Origin: Azoarcus sp.
Lineage (GTDB): Bacteria; Pseudomonadota; Gammaproteobacteria; Burkholderiales; Rhodocyclaceae
Reading direction: 5' to 3'
Assembly (NCBI GenBank): GCA_030656215.1
Contig: JAUSOD010000056.1
Coordinates: 40,100 to 104,099, forward strand
DNA: 64,000 nt
In this document: positions 27,981 through 38,253 of the stretch, piece after piece
Numbering within the stretch: position 1 is the first letter of the stretch
Layout of the letters: each line of letters begins with the position of its first letter
Translations under genes and position numbers: made by a program
The notes under the pieces: generated by a model
Seen by the model: only the letters and a program-made list of their open reading frames with translations
Databases searched by the model: none
Told to the model about the DNA's origin: nothing

Positions 27981-29677
27981 GGACTGACCGGGACGCGTTC
28001 GATGAGGAGCTCCCCCGGAAAATTGCGGGTGCCGGGGATGGTGCCTGTTCGAAAGAAGTCGCGGGTGGGCAGTTGCTCGCCGTAGGCCGCGAAGTCGCCG
28101 CCGATGCCGGGGCGGTCGATCAGCAGGGGGCGCAGGAAGATGATCAGTTCGGTTCTGCGGGTGGCGTTCTCGCGGCGGGTGAACAGTTCGCCCAGAACTG
28201 GAATGGCGCCCAGCAGCGGGATGCGCCCGGTGTCGAAGTCGAGCTTGTCCTCCATCAGGCCGCCGAGCACCGCGATCTCGCCACTGGCAAGGCGCAATAC
28301 GGATTCGATCTCGCGCGTGCGTATCTGCGGAACCCGGTTCGGAATGGCGCCCAGCGAGGGGTTGGGATCGTCGCGGAAGCCGGAAATGCTGGAGATGGTC
28401 GGGCGGATGTTGAGCGTGATCTCGCCGTTGGCGCTGATCTGCGGTGTGAGTGCCATGACCATGCCGACCGAGACGGACTGTGGAGTAGTGGTCGCGGTGA
28501 TCTTCTCGCGGTCGCTGTCGCCGTAGGCGGTGGTCGACGCATCGACGAGGAAGTACACCACCTCCTCGACCACCTTGAGCATCGCGGTCTGGTTGTTGAG
28601 TACCGATAGCCTCGGGCTGGAAAGGACCTTGACCGTACCGAACGACTCCAGCAGGTCGAGCTTGATATCGAGCTTGCCCGACAGGTAGGAGAGGGTGGGA
28701 GACAGAGCACTTGCATCGGTATCGGCGCCACGCGGGCGCAGCGTGCCGCCCGGCGTGCCGAGCCGCGTCCAGTCGATGCCCTGCTTGTAACCGTCGTTGA
28801 GTGAAACCTCGACGATGGTGGCCTCGATCATCACCTGGCGGCGGGCAGAGGACTGCACCAGGGTGATGAACTCGGCCACTGCGTCGTGCTGGAGACTGCT
28901 TGCGCGCACCATCAGGATGCCGGTTTCGCGATTGATCATCACGAATTCGGCGGGGTCGGATTCGCCGCAGGTTGCGGACTGCCCTGTATCGGCGCCCCGG
29001 GGGTGACGGCTTTCGGCAAGGCGGATGTGCTCGCAGCGGCGGCGCGAGATGAAGCGTTCATGCTCTTTGAGCATGGCGCGGATGTTCGCTTCGAGCGACT
29101 CCCAGAAGCGGTTTGCCGACTGGGTTTCGATCTGGGTGACTGAGGTATTGCCCCCGGCGCTGGGTTTGCCGTCGATTCCGCTTGAGCTGGTGGCGATCTG
29201 GGTGCTGGTGGCCACTGCACCACTCATGTTGCGGCTGAGGTTGACATAATCCACCCGGTAACTGCGAAGGAAAGGGGTGTCGGGCATCACTGCGAGATGC
29301 TTGCCGTCGAGCTCGAAACGGAGGTCCGTCTGGCGTGCGATCCGTGTCAGCAGTTGCGGTAGCGGCTGATCAAACGCGTTCAGCGTGACCACCCCGCTGA
29401 TACCCGGGTGAATGTCGATGTCCAGACGGGCGTCCCGGGCGATTGCGTTGAGGAGTTGCTCCACCGGGACCTGATGTACCGAAACGGAGTATGTCGTCAC
29501 TTGCGGCTGGAGCGTGGGCAGCAAGTCTGGTTCCGCGGGCTGAGAAATTGGCGGTCGAGCGGGCGCAAAGCCGGCTGGCGCCTGCACGTGGGTCGGTGCT
29601 GGCGCGTGCAAGGGGATCTGGGTGCAGCCCAAAACCGGTGCGCAGATGGCGATGGCGGCAGATCTTAAATAATTCAT
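27977..29677 (-). CDS. mshL: Secretin, MshL/GspD/PilQ family
   Basis: A 566-residue outer-membrane channel protein. The N-terminus is a lipoprotein-like signal (VLGCTQ lipobox, Cys18), then an STN-like domain (about 55-120; QLLNAIARDARLDIDIHPGISG), an N1-like domain, and the secretin core (about 350-550; EIESVLRLASGEIAVLGGLMED). It resembles MshL in size. It is the first gene of the nine-gene operon, divergent from mlaF across a 213-base gap that should carry both promoters. Confidence 0.9.
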   Translation of the reverse strand: MNYLRSAAIAICAPVLGCTQIPLHAPAPTHVQAPAGFAPARPPISQPAEPDLLPTLQPQVTTYSVSVHQVPVEQLLNAIARDARLDIDIHPGISGVVTLNAFDQPLPQLLTRIARQTDLRFELDGKHLAVMPDTPFLRSYRVDYVNLSRNMSGAVATSTQIATSSSGIDGKPSAGGNTSVTQIETQSANRFWESLEANIRAMLKEHERFISRRRCEHIRLAESRHPRGADTGQSATCGESDPAEFVMINRETGILMVRASSLQHDAVAEFITLVQSSARRQVMIEATIVEVSLNDGYKQGIDWTRLGTPGGTLRPRGADTDASALSPTLSYLSGKLDIKLDLLESFGTVKVLSSPRLSVLNNQTAMLKVVEEVVYFLVDASTTAYGDSDREKITATTTPQSVSVGMVMALTPQISANGEITLNIRPTISSISGFRDDPNPSLGAIPNRVPQIRTREIESVLRLASGEIAVLGGLMEDKLDFDTGRIPLLGAIPVLGELFTRRENATRRTELIIFLRPLLIDRPGIGGDFAAYGEQLPTRDFFRTGTIPGTRNFPGELLIERVPVSP

Positions 29678-29890
29678 TTGGAATTTATCTGAACGACATA
29701 TGAATGTTACATGTTGTTATCTCAAGGTCAAGCGCAAGCTGAGCGTTTTGTGTGGCGAGGGTGTCGGTGAGCTGGCCGAGCGAGCTCCGGCACGGGCTTG
29801 CCGGTGCGTTGTCGCGTTGCAACAGGCGATCGTGGTTGCATGGGCGTCCTCTGCTAAACTTCGTCCCTTCCGAATTTCGCGATTGCGCCT

Positions 29891-30724
29891 GTGTCCCCTT
29901 CCAATTCGTCAGTCCCGCTCGTCAGTCTGCGCGACGTCCGCTTTGCCTTTGGCGAGCGCGAGGTGCTGCGCGGCATCGATCTGACCGTGCATCGTGGTCA
30001 GGTGGTGGCGATCATGGGCGGCAGCGGCTGCGGCAAGACCACGCTGTTGCGTCTGATCGGCGGTCAGATCCACGCTGCTGCCGGTCGCGTCGAGGTGGAG
30101 GGGCGCGATGTCGGCGCGCTCGGGCGGAATGCGCTGTATGAATTGCGTCGGCGCATGGGGATGTTGTTCCAGTTCGGCGCGCTGTTTACCGACATGACCG
30201 TGTTCGATAATGTGGCCTTCCCGCTGCGCGAGCACACCGAGCTGCCCGCAGGGCTCATCCGCGATCTCGTTCTGATGAAGTTGCAGGCGGTCGGTTTGCG
30301 TGGCGCGGCTGCGCTGATGCCGTCCGAGTTGTCGGGCGGGATGGCGCGGCGTGTTGCGCTGGCGCGGGCAGTGGCATTGGATCCGATGCTGGTGCTCTAT
30401 GATGAGCCCTTCGCAGGGCTCGATCCGATCTCGCTCGGGATCGTCGGTCAGCTCATCCGGCGCCTCAACGATGCGCTTGGTGCGAGTACGGTGATGGTGA
30501 CCCATGATGTGCATGAGTCGCTGCATATCGTCGACTATGTCTATTTCGTTTCCGAAGGCCGTATCGTCGCGCAGGGCACGCCGGACGAGATTCGCGCGTC
30601 GCAGGACCCGTTCGTGCATCAGTTCGTGAATGCCGAGGCCGATGGGCCGGTGCCTTTCCACTATCCGGCGCCACCGATGTCGAGTCTGCTGACTCGGAGT
30701 GTGCTGACACGGGGTGCCCGATGA
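29891..30724 (+). CDS. mlaF: Phospholipid transport ABC ATPase MlaF
   Basis: A 277-residue cytoplasmic ATPase of the Mla system that maintains outer-membrane lipid asymmetry. Walker A GGSGCGKT is at 43-50, the signature is ELSGGMARR, and Walker B VLYDEPFAGLDP follows. It begins with GTG 29891 and overlaps mlaE by four bases (ATGA). Confidence 0.93.
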   Translation: MSPSNSSVPLVSLRDVRFAFGEREVLRGIDLTVHRGQVVAIMGGSGCGKTTLLRLIGGQIHAAAGRVEVEGRDVGALGRNALYELRRRMGMLFQFGALFTDMTVFDNVAFPLREHTELPAGLIRDLVLMKLQAVGLRGAAALMPSELSGGMARRVALARAVALDPMLVLYDEPFAGLDPISLGIVGQLIRRLNDALGASTVMVTHDVHESLHIVDYVYFVSEGRIVAQGTPDEIRASQDPFVHQFVNAEADGPVPFHYPAPPMSSLLTRSVLTRGAR

Positions 30725-31509
30725 ACTGGCTCGCGGATAGACTGCGCCGCATTGGCGCAATGACGGTCGACGGGGTGTGGCGTGTCGGTTTTGCCGCCCG
30801 TTTCTTCTTGATGGTGCTGGTGTATTCGGGCCAGTCCTTCCGCAGGCTGCACCTCACAATCAGAGAGATTTACTTCAGTGGGGTGCAATCGCTGCTGATC
30901 ATTCTGGTGTCGGGCCTTTTTGTCGGGTTGGTGCTCGGGCTGCAGGGCTACGAAACCTTGCAGCGCTATGGATCGAGCGATGCCCTGGGCGTGCTGGTGG
31001 CGCTTTCCCTGACGCGCGAACTCGGACCGGTGGTCGCCGGTCTGTTGTTTGCAAGCCGCGCGGGATCGGCAGTGACGGCAGAGATAGGGCTGATGAAGAC
31101 GACCGAGCAGCTCAAGGCGATGGACATGATGGCGGTCAATCCCATCGCCCGTGTCGTGGCACCCCGGTTCTGGGGCGGCGTGCTTTCAATGCCCCTGCTC
31201 GCTGCGATGTTCTCGGCCATGGGGATTTTCGGGGGCTGGCTGATCGGCGTGGTGTTCATCGGGGTGGACGACGGCGCCTTCTGGTCGCAGATGCAGGCCG
31301 CGGTGGACTGGCGTTACGACATCCTCAACGGCGTGATCAAGTCGATCGTATTCGGCATTGCGGTGTCGCTGATTGCCGTGTTCGAGGGCTACGACTGTCA
31401 GCCCACCGCCGAGGGTGTTTCGCGGGCGATCACCCGTACCGTGGTGAGTTCCGCGCTGGCCATTCTGGCGCTGGACTTTGTGCTTACTTCCTTTATGTTC
31501 CGGGGCTGA
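30721..31509 (+). CDS. mlaE: Mla ABC transporter permease MlaE
   Basis: A 262-residue permease with about five membrane segments and the MlaE family motif (ELGPVVAGLLFASRAGSAVTAEIG). It partners MlaF and MlaD in the inner-membrane complex. It overlaps mlaF (ATGA) and mlaD (TGATG). Confidence 0.95.
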   Translation: MNWLADRLRRIGAMTVDGVWRVGFAARFFLMVLVYSGQSFRRLHLTIREIYFSGVQSLLIILVSGLFVGLVLGLQGYETLQRYGSSDALGVLVALSLTRELGPVVAGLLFASRAGSAVTAEIGLMKTTEQLKAMDMMAVNPIARVVAPRFWGGVLSMPLLAAMFSAMGIFGGWLIGVVFIGVDDGAFWSQMQAAVDWRYDILNGVIKSIVFGIAVSLIAVFEGYDCQPTAEGVSRAITRTVVSSALAILALDFVLTSFMFRG

Positions 31510-31982
31510 TGATGAGCCGTACGACGCTCGATCTGTGGGTGGGTTTTTTCGTGGTGCTGGGCTTCGCTGCGCTGGTTTTCCTGGCGATGAAGGTCGGCAG
31601 TTTCACCGGTCTCAACGGAGCCACCCTCTACTCTGTGGAAGCCCCGTTCGACAACATCGGCGGGCTGAAGGTCAGGGCGCCAGTCAAAAGCGCCGGGGTG
31701 CTGGTCGGCCGGGTGGCGGATATTCGATTCGACGCGGAGCGCTATCGGGCGGTCGTCCGGCTCGACCTGGATAGCCGTTACGAGTTTCCTCGCGATACCA
31801 TTGCAAGCATCCTGACGTCCGGGCTGCTCGGAGAACAGTACGTGGGGATCGAAGCGGGTGCGGATGCCGAGGTGTTGAAAGCCGGGGATATGATCCAGAT
31901 CACACAGTCGGCGGTCGTGCTCGAGAGGCTGATCGGTCAGTTCATGTTCAACAAGGCGGCTGAGACGCCGGCACAACAGTAA
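31509..31982 (+). CDS. mlaD: Mla substrate-binding MCE protein MlaD
   Basis: A 157-residue protein with an N-terminal membrane anchor (about 8-30) and a single MCE domain (about 38-118; FDNIGGLKVRAPVKSAGVLVGRV). MlaD forms the hexameric lipid-binding ring. The start is either ATG 31509, overlapping the mlaE stop, or the adjacent ATG 31512. Confidence 0.94.
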   Translation: MMSRTTLDLWVGFFVVLGFAALVFLAMKVGSFTGLNGATLYSVEAPFDNIGGLKVRAPVKSAGVLVGRVADIRFDAERYRAVVRLDLDSRYEFPRDTIASILTSGLLGEQYVGIEAGADAEVLKAGDMIQITQSAVVLERLIGQFMFNKAAETPAQQ

Positions 31983-31992
31983 GGCCCCGCCG

Positions 31993-32868
31993 ATGAAAAC
32001 CACCGGAATTCAAGCGTCTGCCGGCTCCCGGCGTGGCACAGTGCGTGCGCTGGTCCTGGCGACAGCGCTCCTGACCCTGAGTGCAGGTTGTGCGACCACC
32101 GCGTCCAACCCTCAGGACCCGCTGGAAGGCTATAACCGGGCGATGTTCTCGTTCAACGACGGGGTGGACAGGGCGCTGATCAAGCCGGCCGCCCAGGCGT
32201 ACGAAGCGGTGCTGCCGTCTCCAGTGCGTACCGGGGTGGGTAATGTGTTCGGCAACATCGGAGACCCCTGGATCGGTATCAACAACCTGTTGCAGGGCAA
32301 GGTCGCCGACGCATTGAGCGACCTGATGCGTTTCCTGGTGAATTCCACCTTCGGCTTTGCCGGTATCCTCGATGTTGCCTCAGAAATGGGATTGCCCAAG
32401 CACGACGAGGATCTTGGCCAGACCCTCGGGAGTTGGGGTGTGGGCGAAGGCGTCTATGTGGTGTTGCCGTTTTTCGGGCCGCGTACGGTGCGTGATGCAG
32501 TGGCCTTGCCGGTCGACATGATGGGCGACGACGTGTGGGGTATCACTCACATCCCGACGCGCAACACGCTGACCGCAGTACGACTGGTCCATGCACGATC
32601 GCGTGTGCTCGGTATCGACAGGACACTCGAGGAAGGGACGCTCGACAAGTACAGCTACGTGCGCGATTTCTATCTTGAGCAGCGCCGTTACAAAGTTTTC
32701 GACGGCAATCCGCCGCGCGTGTATGAAGATTTCAACGGTGACGAACCGAGCGGATCGTCACTTGGACGCGAGATCGACGCTGTTGCGTCGAGCGCGGTGG
32801 AAGACCTCGAGTTGCTTGGTGTGGGCGAGGTCGTGATGCTGGGCGATACCAAGTCGCATCCGAATTGA
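31993..32868 (+). CDS. mlaA: Outer-membrane lipoprotein MlaA (VacJ)
   Basis: A 291-residue protein with a lipoprotein signal (LSAGC lipobox, Cys about 33) and the MlaA/VacJ domain (DPLEGYNRAMFSFND, FGNIGDPWIGINNLLQG). It extracts misplaced phospholipids from the outer leaflet. In E. coli mlaA is unlinked; here it lies inside the mla operon, between mlaD and mlaC, as in many betaproteobacteria. Confidence 0.94.
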   Translation: MKTTGIQASAGSRRGTVRALVLATALLTLSAGCATTASNPQDPLEGYNRAMFSFNDGVDRALIKPAAQAYEAVLPSPVRTGVGNVFGNIGDPWIGINNLLQGKVADALSDLMRFLVNSTFGFAGILDVASEMGLPKHDEDLGQTLGSWGVGEGVYVVLPFFGPRTVRDAVALPVDMMGDDVWGITHIPTRNTLTAVRLVHARSRVLGIDRTLEEGTLDKYSYVRDFYLEQRRYKVFDGNPPRVYEDFNGDEPSGSSLGREIDAVASSAVEDLELLGVGEVVMLGDTKSHPN

Positions 32869-32880
32869 ACTGGTGAGAAT

Positions 32881-33522
32881 ATGAAGAGATTCCTGTCTTT
32901 CGTTGTACTGCTATTCGCGATGGCGGCGCCGCTGGGTGCTGCCCTGGGTGCCGCAGATAGCGCGCAAACTCCGCCTGACGTGCTGGTGCGGGATGTCACC
33001 AATGACGTGTTGACCATTGTGCGTCAGGACAAGGCGATTCAGGCCGGCGACACCGGGCGGGTGCTCCGATTGGTGGAGGAGCGGGTTCTTCCTCATTTCA
33101 ATTTTCGGCGCATGACCATGCTCGCGGTCGGGCGTGACTGGCGCAATGCGACCCCGGAGCAGCAAGGCCGGCTGATCGAGGCTTTCCGTACCCTGCTTGT
33201 GCGTACCTATTCGAACGCGCTGACCCAATACCGCGACCAGACCATCGATTTCAGGCCGATGCGGATGGCAGCAGCCGATACCACGGTGCAGGTTCGTACC
33301 GAGGTGCGCCAGCCCGGCGCGCAATCGATCGGTATCGACTACACGCTGGAAAAAACGGACATGGGGTGGAAGGTTTTCGACGTGGTGGTGGCTGGGGTGA
33401 GTCTGGTGACCAACTACCGCGGCAGTTTCGGTGACGAGATCCGCAAAGGCGGCGTCAACGGTCTGATTGAATCGCTCGAGGCCAAGAACCGCTCGCTCGA
33501 ATCGGCGCAGGCTGTCAAGTAA
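32881..33522 (+). CDS. mlaC: Periplasmic phospholipid shuttle MlaC
   Basis: A 213-residue protein with a signal peptide (about 1-24) and the MlaC domain (LPHFNFRRMTMLAVGRDWR; YANALTQY-type helix). It carries lipid between MlaA and MlaFEDB. Its stop overlaps the mlaB start (TAATG). Confidence 0.94.
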   Translation: MKRFLSFVVLLFAMAAPLGAALGAADSAQTPPDVLVRDVTNDVLTIVRQDKAIQAGDTGRVLRLVEERVLPHFNFRRMTMLAVGRDWRNATPEQQGRLIEAFRTLLVRTYSNALTQYRDQTIDFRPMRMAAADTTVQVRTEVRQPGAQSIGIDYTLEKTDMGWKVFDVVVAGVSLVTNYRGSFGDEIRKGGVNGLIESLEAKNRSLESAQAVK

Positions 33523-33791
33523 TGCCCGAGCTGTCGGTGATTCGCCTGGAGGGTCCGCTGACCATGCGCACGGTGGCGGCAGTTCTTGATCGCGATTTGC
33601 CCGAAGGCGACTGGATCCTCGACCTGACGGCGATCGGCGAGGCCGACTCTGCTGCACTGGCGCTGTTGCTGGAATGGCTGCGGCGGACCCATGAGCGCGG
33701 CGGCTCGTTTATCGTGCGCGGCTTGCCGCCCGGCTTGCGCAGTCTTGCAGACCTCTACGGGCTGGATGAAGTGCTGCCGGTTGGCGCTTGA
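33522..33791 (+). CDS. mlaB: STAS-domain protein MlaB
   Basis: An 89-residue STAS domain (LEGPLTMRTVAAVL, DLTAIGEADSAALALLLEW), the small cytoplasmic partner that regulates MlaF. Length and position directly after mlaC are typical. Confidence 0.9.
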   Translation: MPELSVIRLEGPLTMRTVAAVLDRDLPEGDWILDLTAIGEADSAALALLLEWLRRTHERGGSFIVRGLPPGLRSLADLYGLDEVLPVGA

Positions 33792-33799
33792 GCAGGTCG

Positions 33800-34696
33800 A
33801 TGACCATTCCCGCAATCCGGATTGCTTCCGTCACCAAGCACTATGGTCAGTTGCAGGCGCTCGGCGGTGTCGATCTCGACATCGAGCAGGGTGAGTTCTT
33901 TGGCCTGCTTGGCCCCAACGGGGCAGGCAAGACCACGCTGATATCATCTTTGGCCGGGCTGGTGCGCCCCGATGGCGGCACGATCGAGATCATGGGGCAC
34001 GATGTGGTCACCGACTACCGCAATGCCCGTCGCAATCTTGGCGTCGTGCCGCAGGAACTGGTATTCGACCCGTTTTTCAATGTGCGCGAGTTGCTTCGGA
34101 TCCAGTCGGGCTATTTCGGCATCCGCGGCAATGACGACTGGATCGACGAGATCCTGGCCAGCCTCGATCTCACCGCCAAGGCCGGTTCCAACATGCGTTC
34201 GTTGTCTGGCGGCATGAAACGGCGCGTGCTGGTGGCCCAGGCGCTGGTGCACCGGCCGCCGGTCATCGTGCTCGACGAGCCCACCGCCGGCGTCGATGTC
34301 GAGTTGCGTCAGGGCTTGTGGCAGTTCGTGCGCAAGCTCAACCGCGACGGACATACCATTGTGCTGACCACCCATTATCTCGAAGAGGCCGAAGCCCTGT
34401 GCGGTCGCATTGCGATGCTCAAGGCCGGCAAGGTGGTCGCGCTCGATACCACCGACAATCTGCTGCGCCGATTCGCAACCCACAGCCTGCGGGTCAGGCT
34501 GGAGCGGCCCGAGGCGGTACAGGGGCTGGGGGGTGCGGTGGTCGAGGGAGGCTGGATCGAATTCGGTTTCGAGTCTTTCGATCAGGTGGAGCAGTTGCTG
34601 GCGCGTCTGCGCGAAGCGGGGGCGGGCATGAGCGAGATGCAACTGGGCGAGCCGGATCTGGAGCGGGTGTTCATCGAGGTCATGAATCGTGACTGA
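33800..34696 (+). CDS. ABC-2 type transporter ATPase (YadG-like)
   Basis: A 298-residue ATPase with Walker A GPNGAGKT at 38-45, signature SLSGGMKRR and Walker B VIVLDEPTAGVD. It partners the next gene (8-base overlap). E. coli yadG/yadH are the closest recognised pair; substrate unknown. ATG 33800 is preferred to TTG 33788, which lies within the mlaB end. It is embedded between mlaB and murA in the same direction. Confidence 0.92.
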   Translation: MTIPAIRIASVTKHYGQLQALGGVDLDIEQGEFFGLLGPNGAGKTTLISSLAGLVRPDGGTIEIMGHDVVTDYRNARRNLGVVPQELVFDPFFNVRELLRIQSGYFGIRGNDDWIDEILASLDLTAKAGSNMRSLSGGMKRRVLVAQALVHRPPVIVLDEPTAGVDVELRQGLWQFVRKLNRDGHTIVLTTHYLEEAEALCGRIAMLKAGKVVALDTTDNLLRRFATHSLRVRLERPEAVQGLGGAVVEGGWIEFGFESFDQVEQLLARLREAGAGMSEMQLGEPDLERVFIEVMNRD

Positions 34697-35489
34697 GCAT
34701 TCCCGATTGATCAAGGTGGGTCGTGTGGTGCCGTGGGTGGGTTTTCGCACCCTGTTGTACAAGGAGGTGATGCGGTTCTGGAAGGTGAGCTTCCAGACCG
34801 TGATGGCGCCGGTGCTCAACGCGGTGCTGTTCCTGCTGATTTTTTCCCATGTCCTTGACCGCCACGTCACCGTGTATGGCGACATTGGCTACACTGCGTT
34901 CCTGGTGCCGGGCCTGGTGATGATGTCGCTGCTGCAGAACGCCTTTGCCAATAGTTCGTCGTCCCTGATCCAGAGCAAGATCACCGGCAACATCATCTTT
35001 GTGATGCTGCCGCCGCTGTCGTATCGCGAGTTCTATGCGGCCTACGTGATTGCCTCGATCCTGCGCGGGCTGTTCGTCGGTGTCGGTGTGCTGCTGGTGT
35101 CGGTCCCCTTTGTCGAGTTGCACATGGCTTACCCTCTTTGGGTGCTGATGTTTGCGGTGCTGGGTGGTGCGATTCTGGGTTCGCTTGGCGTTATTGCGGG
35201 GATCTGGGCCGACAAGTTCGATCAGCTCGCTGCCTTCCAGAATTTCCTGATCATGCCGCTCACCATGTTGTCCGGCGTGTTCTACTCGATACACTCCCTG
35301 CCGCAGGTGTGGCAGGACGTGTCACATGCCAATCCGTTCTTCTTCATGATCGACGGCTTTCGCTATGGTTTTTTCGGCCAGTCCGATGTGTCGCCATGGC
35401 TGAGCCTTGGCGTGGTAAGCATTTGTTTTGTTTTGCTCGCAGCGATTACCCTGGCGATGCTCGCCCGGGGCTACAAGCTGCGGGCCTGA
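34689..35489 (+). CDS. ABC-2 type transporter permease (YadH-like)
   Basis: A 266-residue membrane protein with six hydrophobic segments and an ABC-2 permease motif (NFLIMPLTMLSGVFYSI). GTG start at 34689. It forms an exporter with the preceding ATPase. Substrate is unknown; the mla context suggests an envelope role but does not prove one. Confidence 0.92.
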   Translation: MTEHSRLIKVGRVVPWVGFRTLLYKEVMRFWKVSFQTVMAPVLNAVLFLLIFSHVLDRHVTVYGDIGYTAFLVPGLVMMSLLQNAFANSSSSLIQSKITGNIIFVMLPPLSYREFYAAYVIASILRGLFVGVGVLLVSVPFVELHMAYPLWVLMFAVLGGAILGSLGVIAGIWADKFDQLAAFQNFLIMPLTMLSGVFYSIHSLPQVWQDVSHANPFFFMIDGFRYGFFGQSDVSPWLSLGVVSICFVLLAAITLAMLARGYKLRA

Positions 35490-35502
35490 GAGGATTGAAA
35501 AA

Positions 35503-37021
<1,519 letters not shown>

Positions 37022-37030
37022 GAAGCGCTT

Positions 37031-37054
37031 CCCGGTCGTTGCGAGACGACCGGG
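37031..37054. terminator. Hairpin between convergent murA and rnk
   Basis: A 9-bp perfect stem (CCCGGTCGT and ACGACCGGG) with a 6-base loop, lying between the murA stop (37021) and the rnk stop (37060). There is no strong T-run on either strand, so it may be a weak bidirectional terminator. Confidence 0.5.
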
Positions 37055-37059
37055 ATGGA

Positions 37060-37458
37060 TTACTCGGTGACGATAGGTGCTGGCTGAGTCACTTCCAGCA
37101 CCTTCAGCCGGATCGACTTGCCTTCCGCAGTGGCCCAGTCGATCGTCTGGCCCGTCGAGAGTCCGAGCAGTGCGCTGCCAGCTGGCGAAAATACCGACAC
37201 GCGGCTGTCCTCGGCGCTGGCGTCGCGCGGAAAGGCCAGCGTCAGTTGGTACTCGCGAGCGGTGTTTTCCTCGACGAAGCGTGCACGGCTGTTCATCGTG
37301 ATGACGTTGTCGGGCATGTTCCCGTCGTCGCGCACGTCGGCGCGCTCGAGTTCGGCCCGCAGTCCGTTCAGGTCGCTCCGGCTGCGCGCGTCAGGCGCTG
37401 CCAGCAGGCCCTCGAGGATATCCATGTCGTGGGCGGAGATGATGATCTCGGGTTTCAT
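37060..37458 (-). CDS. rnk: Nucleoside diphosphate kinase regulator Rnk / GreA-like protein
   Basis: A 132-residue cytoplasmic protein with a C-terminal GreA/GreB-like FKBP-fold domain (NSRARFVEENTAREYQL, VFSPAGSALLGLSTGQTIDW) and a short N-terminal helical part, matching Rnk. Such proteins bind RNA polymerase near the secondary channel. An AGAGG element lies before the ATG. A terminator-like hairpin occupies its leader. Confidence 0.9.
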   Translation of the reverse strand: MKPEIIISAHDMDILEGLLAAPDARSRSDLNGLRAELERADVRDDGNMPDNVITMNSRARFVEENTAREYQLTLAFPRDASAEDSRVSVFSPAGSALLGLSTGQTIDWATAEGKSIRLKVLEVTQPAPIVTE

Positions 37459-37478
37459 GATGACCTCTTCTGGATGAC

Positions 37479-37517
37479 AAAAAAAGAAAAAGGCTGAGCC
37501 GCCGCAGCGGTTCAGCC
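37479..37517 (-). terminator. Strong intrinsic terminator in the 5' leader of rnk (putative attenuator)
   Basis: On the minus strand an 11-bp stem (arms 37517-37507 and 37502-37492, one G-U pair, loop of four) is followed by thirteen bases that are all T except one C. It ends about 20 bases before the rnk ATG, so a transcript starting upstream of it must pass a terminator to reach rnk. No minus-strand gene lies upstream that it could otherwise serve. Confidence 0.75.
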
Positions 37518-37585
37518 ATAGGGATGCAGGCTAACAGATGCCCCGCCGGGTTACAATACCGGCCCGACTCATCAAGGCCAGACCC

Positions 37586-38230
37586 GTGTCCAGCATCACC
37601 CTTGCCCTGTCCAAGGGCCGCATCTTCGAGGAAACCCTGCCGCTGCTGGCTGCCGCAGGTATTGTTCCGACCGACAATCCGGAAACGTCGCGCAAGCTCA
37701 TCATCGGCACCAACCGGCCCGACGTGCGCCTGGTAATCGTGCGCGCCACCGACACGCCGACCTATGTGCAGTACGGTGCGGCAGACCTCGGCATTGCCGG
37801 CAAGGACGTGCTGATCGAGCATGGCGGCGCGGGCCTGTATCAGCCGCTGGACCTCAATATCGCCCGCTGCCGTCTATGTGTTGCGGTGCGCAAGGGTTTC
37901 GACTACCAGGCCGCGATCCGCCCCGGCGGTCGTATCCGGGTGGCGACCAAGTACATCAATGCGGCCAAAGCGCATTTTGCCGGCAAGGGCATGCATGTCG
38001 ACCTGATCAAGCTCTACGGATCGATGGAACTGGCGCCGCTGGTCGGCCTGGCCGATGCCATCGTAGATCTGGTGTCCACCGGTGGCACGCTCAAGGCCAA
38101 TAATCTCGAGGAAGTCGAGGACATCATGCCGATCAGCTCGCGCCTGATCGTCAATCAGGCTTCGCTCAAGCTCAAACGCGAGCTGATCCAGCCCATGCTC
38201 GACGCATTCGCTGGCGCGATCAAACCCTGA
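37586..38230 (+). CDS. hisG: ATP phosphoribosyltransferase, short form HisG
   Basis: A 214-residue catalytic subunit of the first histidine enzyme ([31 protein letters not shown]). It lacks the C-terminal regulatory domain of long HisG, so it needs HisZ, which is not in this window. GTG 37586 (MSSITLAL) fits family starts; the in-frame ATG at 37538 would add sixteen unlikely residues. Confidence 0.95.
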   Translation: MSSITLALSKGRIFEETLPLLAAAGIVPTDNPETSRKLIIGTNRPDVRLVIVRATDTPTYVQYGAADLGIAGKDVLIEHGGAGLYQPLDLNIARCRLCVAVRKGFDYQAAIRPGGRIRVATKYINAAKAHFAGKGMHVDLIKLYGSMELAPLVGLADAIVDLVSTGGTLKANNLEEVEDIMPISSRLIVNQASLKLKRELIQPMLDAFAGAIKP

Positions 38231-38253
38231 ATCGATCATTGGAGCCGACCATC

